Shown in pieces: positions 22,459 to 22,770 of a DNA stretch of 22,770 nt. Each line of letters starts with the position of its first letter. Position 1 is the stretch's first letter. Origin of the DNA: an uncultured Clostridia bacterium (GTDB lineage Bacteria > Bacillota > Clostridia > Oscillospirales > Acutalibacteraceae); NCBI GenBank assembly GCA_904420155.1, contig CAJFUH010000168.1, forward strand, positions 1 to 22,770. The letters run 5' to 3'. The notes under the pieces are model-generated. The model ran no database searches and had not been told where the DNA came from. It saw only the letters and a list, made by a program, of their open reading frames with translations. A program made the position numbers and the translations under genes.

Positions 22459-22770
22459 GGGGATGCAATGGTTTCGACGGGGATTGTGAACAACAGTAAG
22501 CGAGTAGCGGCTGCGGAACCGCTTTAAAATCCGCGCGTTTAAAAATAAACGACAAAGATAACAATTCTAACAACGTAATTTCCTTCAACAGAGGAGTTGC
22601 GTTAGCAGCCTAATAACAGACTGCCGTCCTTACCGGGAGTACCGCGGCTCGGATAAGGGCGTCACTGAGCGGTGAACGTGAACCGGAGAGCGTCTCGTAT
22701 CCGGTCACGGACTAGAGACTACCGAGATATATAGCCTGTCATTGGGCGCTGTATCAAGGGAATCTTAAAA
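22459..22770 (+). ncRNA. ssrA: tmRNA (SsrA), 3' end outside window
   Basis: tmRNA acts as a tRNA and then an mRNA to free stalled ribosomes and add a degradation tag. The 5' end GGGGATGCAATGGTTTCGAC is the conserved tRNA-like start, and smpB lies just upstream. The tag reading frame is present and ends ALAA then TAATAA. Downstream sequence is GC-rich and pseudoknot-like, as expected. Bacterial tmRNAs run to about 350-400 nt, so the acceptor 3' strand and CCA lie beyond the right edge. No separate promoter is clear between smpB and ssrA. Confidence 0.95.
22551..22610 (+). other. tmRNA tag reading frame, 20 codons
   Basis: From a GAC resume codon (22551) the frame reads DKDNNSNNVISFNRGVALAA and stops at TAATAA (22611-22616). 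The resume point is inferred by aligning the upstream TTTAAAAATAAAC to the matching position in the Bacillus subtilis tmRNA as I remember it. The C-terminal ALAA is the usual ClpXP/FtsH degradation signal. Confidence 0.75.

Noticed and set aside
1..22770. CRISPR arrays, transposases, phage or toxin-antitoxin genes
   Set aside because: None seen: no regularly spaced direct repeats and no matching protein motifs on either strand.

Overview
The window looks like chromosomal housekeeping DNA from a Gram-positive anaerobe of the class Clostridia, most likely an Oscillospirales/Ruminococcaceae-type organism. This is inference from gene content: RNase J, GdpP, a NifS/IscU pair, the smpB-ssrA pair, strong GGAGG-type ribosome binding sites and TTGACA/TATAAT promoters. 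I see no transposase, phage gene, rRNA, tRNA or CRISPR array. The only accessory-looking DNA is the unusual spacer between the two topoisomerase genes.

Layout, left to right. 1-976 (minus): the 5' part of rnr (RNase R), running off the left edge, preceded by a terminator and secG with its own promoter. 1425-6565 (minus): a type IIA topoisomerase pair, parE then parC in transcription order, each divergent from canonical gyrase and topo IV. They are separated by about 0.93 kb without a convincing gene but packed with inverted repeats, including a perfect 26-bp hairpin. 6717-16849 (minus): an apparent seven-gene run in the order rnjA, gdpP, rplI, dnaB, tilS, hpt, ftsH. It starts at a strong promoter with a structured leader of about 190 nt and ends at a clear intrinsic terminator. 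17225-19689 (plus): rnhA with its own promoter, then iscS-iscU with another promoter and a terminator. 19702-21675 (minus): a DbpA/CsdA-type DEAD-box RNA helicase behind a leader of about 240 nt that contains a terminator-like hairpin. 21905-22770 (plus): smpB and the start of ssrA (tmRNA), cut by the right edge.

The genes centre on nucleic-acid handling. RNase J, RNase R, RNase HI and the DEAD-box helicase process or remodel RNA. SmpB and tmRNA rescue stalled ribosomes, and RNase R is their known partner nuclease. DnaB and the topoisomerase serve replication. TilS and L9 serve translation. Hpt salvages purines and GdpP degrades c-di-AMP. FtsH and SecG serve membrane protein quality and export, and IscS/IscU build Fe-S clusters.

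The best candidates for something new are RNA-level: the hairpin-rich parE-parC spacer with a promoter-like sequence pointing into it, and two leaders (rnjA and the DEAD-box gene) with terminator-like hairpins ahead of the coding sequence. These were read by eye. No folding, homology search or expression data were available.
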